From Quillaja saponaria (Eukaryota; Streptophyta; Magnoliopsida; Fabales; Quillajaceae), in NCBI GenBank assembly GCA_029379385.1, contig CM055607.1:31183235-31247234 (forward strand): a DNA stretch of 64,000 nt, in the 5' to 3' direction. The notes beneath the pieces were generated by a model. The model did no database searches. It was given only the letters and a program-made list of their open reading frames with translations, and was not told the origin of the DNA. Positions 62,026 through 64,000 of the stretch are shown piece by piece. How positions within the stretch are numbered: the stretch's first letter is position 1; each line of letters begins with the position of its first letter. The position numbers and the translations under genes are program-made.

Positions 62026-64000
62026 GTCTTGGTTATCTATGTTGTATGAATTTCTCAAGAATAAGATTTTAATGTTATTTAGTTACATTGATACAATTAA
62101 ATGTTATGTATGTTTATGATTTATTGGAAACAATTCAATGAAGATGTCAAGTTTTCTTTTATATATGTTTTTACCATAGTCGTTCTCTATAGCTATTGTA
62201 ATTGGTCTTAGCTAGTTGTGTTGTTTTTGCATTAACTAATTGCATGAACAGAATCAATTAGAATATTAACCACTAGGAGACTTGAATCTTGGATCAAGAG
62301 GTCCAAACACCTCTATTTTAGCCAATTAAACTAATACCTCACCACCCATCAAACATTTTGAACATTACCAAGTAGTTAAGAATTCTATCATTAAATAATT
62401 CTCTCTTTTCTTCTTGAATTATGAAAAATTCATCAAATATTTACTTAAATAAAAATTTAAAAGAATGAATCATTATTTTTTATATAAATCAGTCTCATTT
62501 ATCTATACTTAGAATAAAAACCTCATAGTTATAAACTTATACAATGCTTCTTATAATGTTAGTTATACAATTATAAAATTTTCAATCTCCTCGTATGAAA
62601 GTCTATTACTAGTAGGTAAGTATAATTGCATAAGCAAGAATCAACAATAGATATATGTTATCACGATGCCACTCAATAATAAATAACAGTCAATTAAATA
62701 ATTTTATATTATCATAATCTTATTTGAGAAGTAAACCTTATCACTCATTTGAAAAGAAAAAAGTAAAAATAGATTTTTTTGGTACTTACAAGAAAAAAGT
62801 AATATTTTTTAATATTTTTCTAAAATTAACTTTTAACTGTTAATTTTTCATCTATCTCAAGAAGAAAAGTGTTATTTTTTTCTAATTTTAAAATTTAGGT
62901 CGTTTTAATAAATCTAAAAAAGAAGAAGTAAAATTTACTTTAAAATTATCTTCATTAATTTTTACCCCTGGGCATCTAATTTTGACTAATGGTTAAGATC
63001 TTAACACATAAATTATTTATAAAAGAAGTCTCAAAGCTCTATTTCACTAATTTTTTTTTCCCAAATTAAAGGGAGAGTATACTTAGTATTTGGCTCTAGA
63101 ACTTTCTAGTGGTCACTGAATCAATCTAAATTTTTTTCTTTAGTGATCGAGTGATATGCTTAAACTACAAAATTTATGAAAATTTTATTTACAAATAAAG
63201 TTGAACTCAGAAAATCAATGAAAGGAGCAAACCTTCTAATAAAGATGAACTCTTTCATTTTTACACTTCGCAGCTCATGGCTAAATGATTTGTAAAACTT
63301 GCAATTTTCAAGTATGTCACTCTTACAAGTCATTTTTTTTTTATAATGGGTTTGTTTAGTTAAGCTGTGTGTAAAAGTATTGTGCGTAAAAATACTTTTC
63401 AAGTAAAGCTGTTTAAAATGTATTGTATAAAAAATTGATAAAAGTATTTGGAGGAGTTAATGTAAAAGTCTTGTGAGATAAAAAAAATTGTTTGATTGTA
63501 TTTAAAAAAGAAAGATATTGAGTATTAAAATTTTAAAAAAAATATTATTTTAACAAATATTATAGTTATATTTGTCGAAATAAAATAATTATTAAAATTT
63601 ATTTGAACTTTTCTTGTTTTCTATTTGAAAAAACTCATTTTTTTTAACTTCAGCTTAAAATACTTTTTATGTAAGACTCTAAAAGCCTAAAAATACTTTT
63701 TATGTAAAGCTTAAAAAACAAAACCACTATTATCAAACACTTTTGTAGAAAAAGTTTAAACCCAAAAGCTGTTTTAAAAACTAAACTAAACACTGTTTTC
63801 AAAACTAAACTAAACAGGGGTAATATTGTTATACTTTAGAATCTTTACCCTGATTAATCCAAATTGTTTTGGAGATTTAAATACTTTATCAAAATGGTAG
63901 TTTGAAGTTACAGTCATAAGCAATAATTTTTTTTTTTATTGAAAAAACAATAATGAAAATATCCTTTCGTGATATAATATTGAGTAGTTGAAAATTATCA
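62026..64000. other. intergenic, AT-rich, with a miniature element
   Basis: The F-box 3' region is followed by AT-rich DNA. A miniature inverted-repeat element lies at about 63346-63823. No exon was supported up to the window end. Confidence 0.6.
63346..63823. mobile_element. MITE-like element with GGG-TTTGTTTAGT ends
   Basis: The left end reads GGGTTTGTTTAGTTAAGCTG and the right end reads CAGCTT-type sequence inverted (AAAAGCTGTTTTAAAAACTA) running to AACTAAACAGGGG. TAAT lies on both sides (ATAAT before, TAATA after), compatible with a short target duplication. The inside is AT-rich with repeated AAAATACTTTTTATGTAA; no coding capacity. Confidence 0.55.

Overview
This is a eudicot nuclear genomic segment. 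The genes carry GT-AG introns, the intergenic DNA is AT-rich, and the proteins belong to plant-only families: AUX/IAA, DUF26 plasmodesmal proteins, a CLV1/PXY-type LRR kinase, plant TOM9, and an F-box/DUF295 protein. I cannot name the species. No viral, bacterial or intact transposon coding sequence was seen.

Layout. 1-255 (-): 5' end of a plastid-targeted protein cut by the window edge. 2777-6008 (+): MIK1-type LRR receptor kinase. 7505-11857 (-): AUX/IAA of the IAA10/IAA11 type, 4 exons. 14076-17189 (-): Coa1-like cytochrome-oxidase assembly protein, 4 exons. 18682-20819 (-): VPS62/DUF946 protein, 2 exons. 24100-25551 (+): TPR protein, 3 exons. 26354-34788 (-): NTF2+RRM (G3BP-like) protein, 9 exons. 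37652-47063 (-): PRP39 splicing factor, 13 exons. 50592-50915 (+): TOM9 import receptor. 55024-56246 (-): plasmodesmata-located protein, 2 exons. 60844-62025 (+): F-box/DUF295 protein. All exon borders were set by hand from splice signals and reading phase. In every gene without a frameshift the phases close exactly.

Functionally this is ordinary euchromatin with unlinked roles: peptide signalling, auxin repression, mitochondrial import and respiratory assembly, splicing, stress-granule RNA binding, and cell-to-cell transport. The order resembles two paralogous Arabidopsis neighbourhoods as I remember them (IAA11-MIK1 on chromosome 4; TOM9-PRP39-DUF946-IAA10 on chromosome 1).

The main surprises are as follows. 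(1) Three single-base insertions, each in a doubled base, break MIK1, the AUX/IAA gene and VPS62, all within the first 19 kb; every other gene is intact. (2) A well-formed but unidentified exon sits alone inside a G3BP intron. (3) One miniature-element family occurs at least twice, once interrupted by a second element, so the other copy serves as an empty-site comparison. (4) A tandem A-B repeat array lies downstream of TOM9. I found no clearly new multi-gene system.
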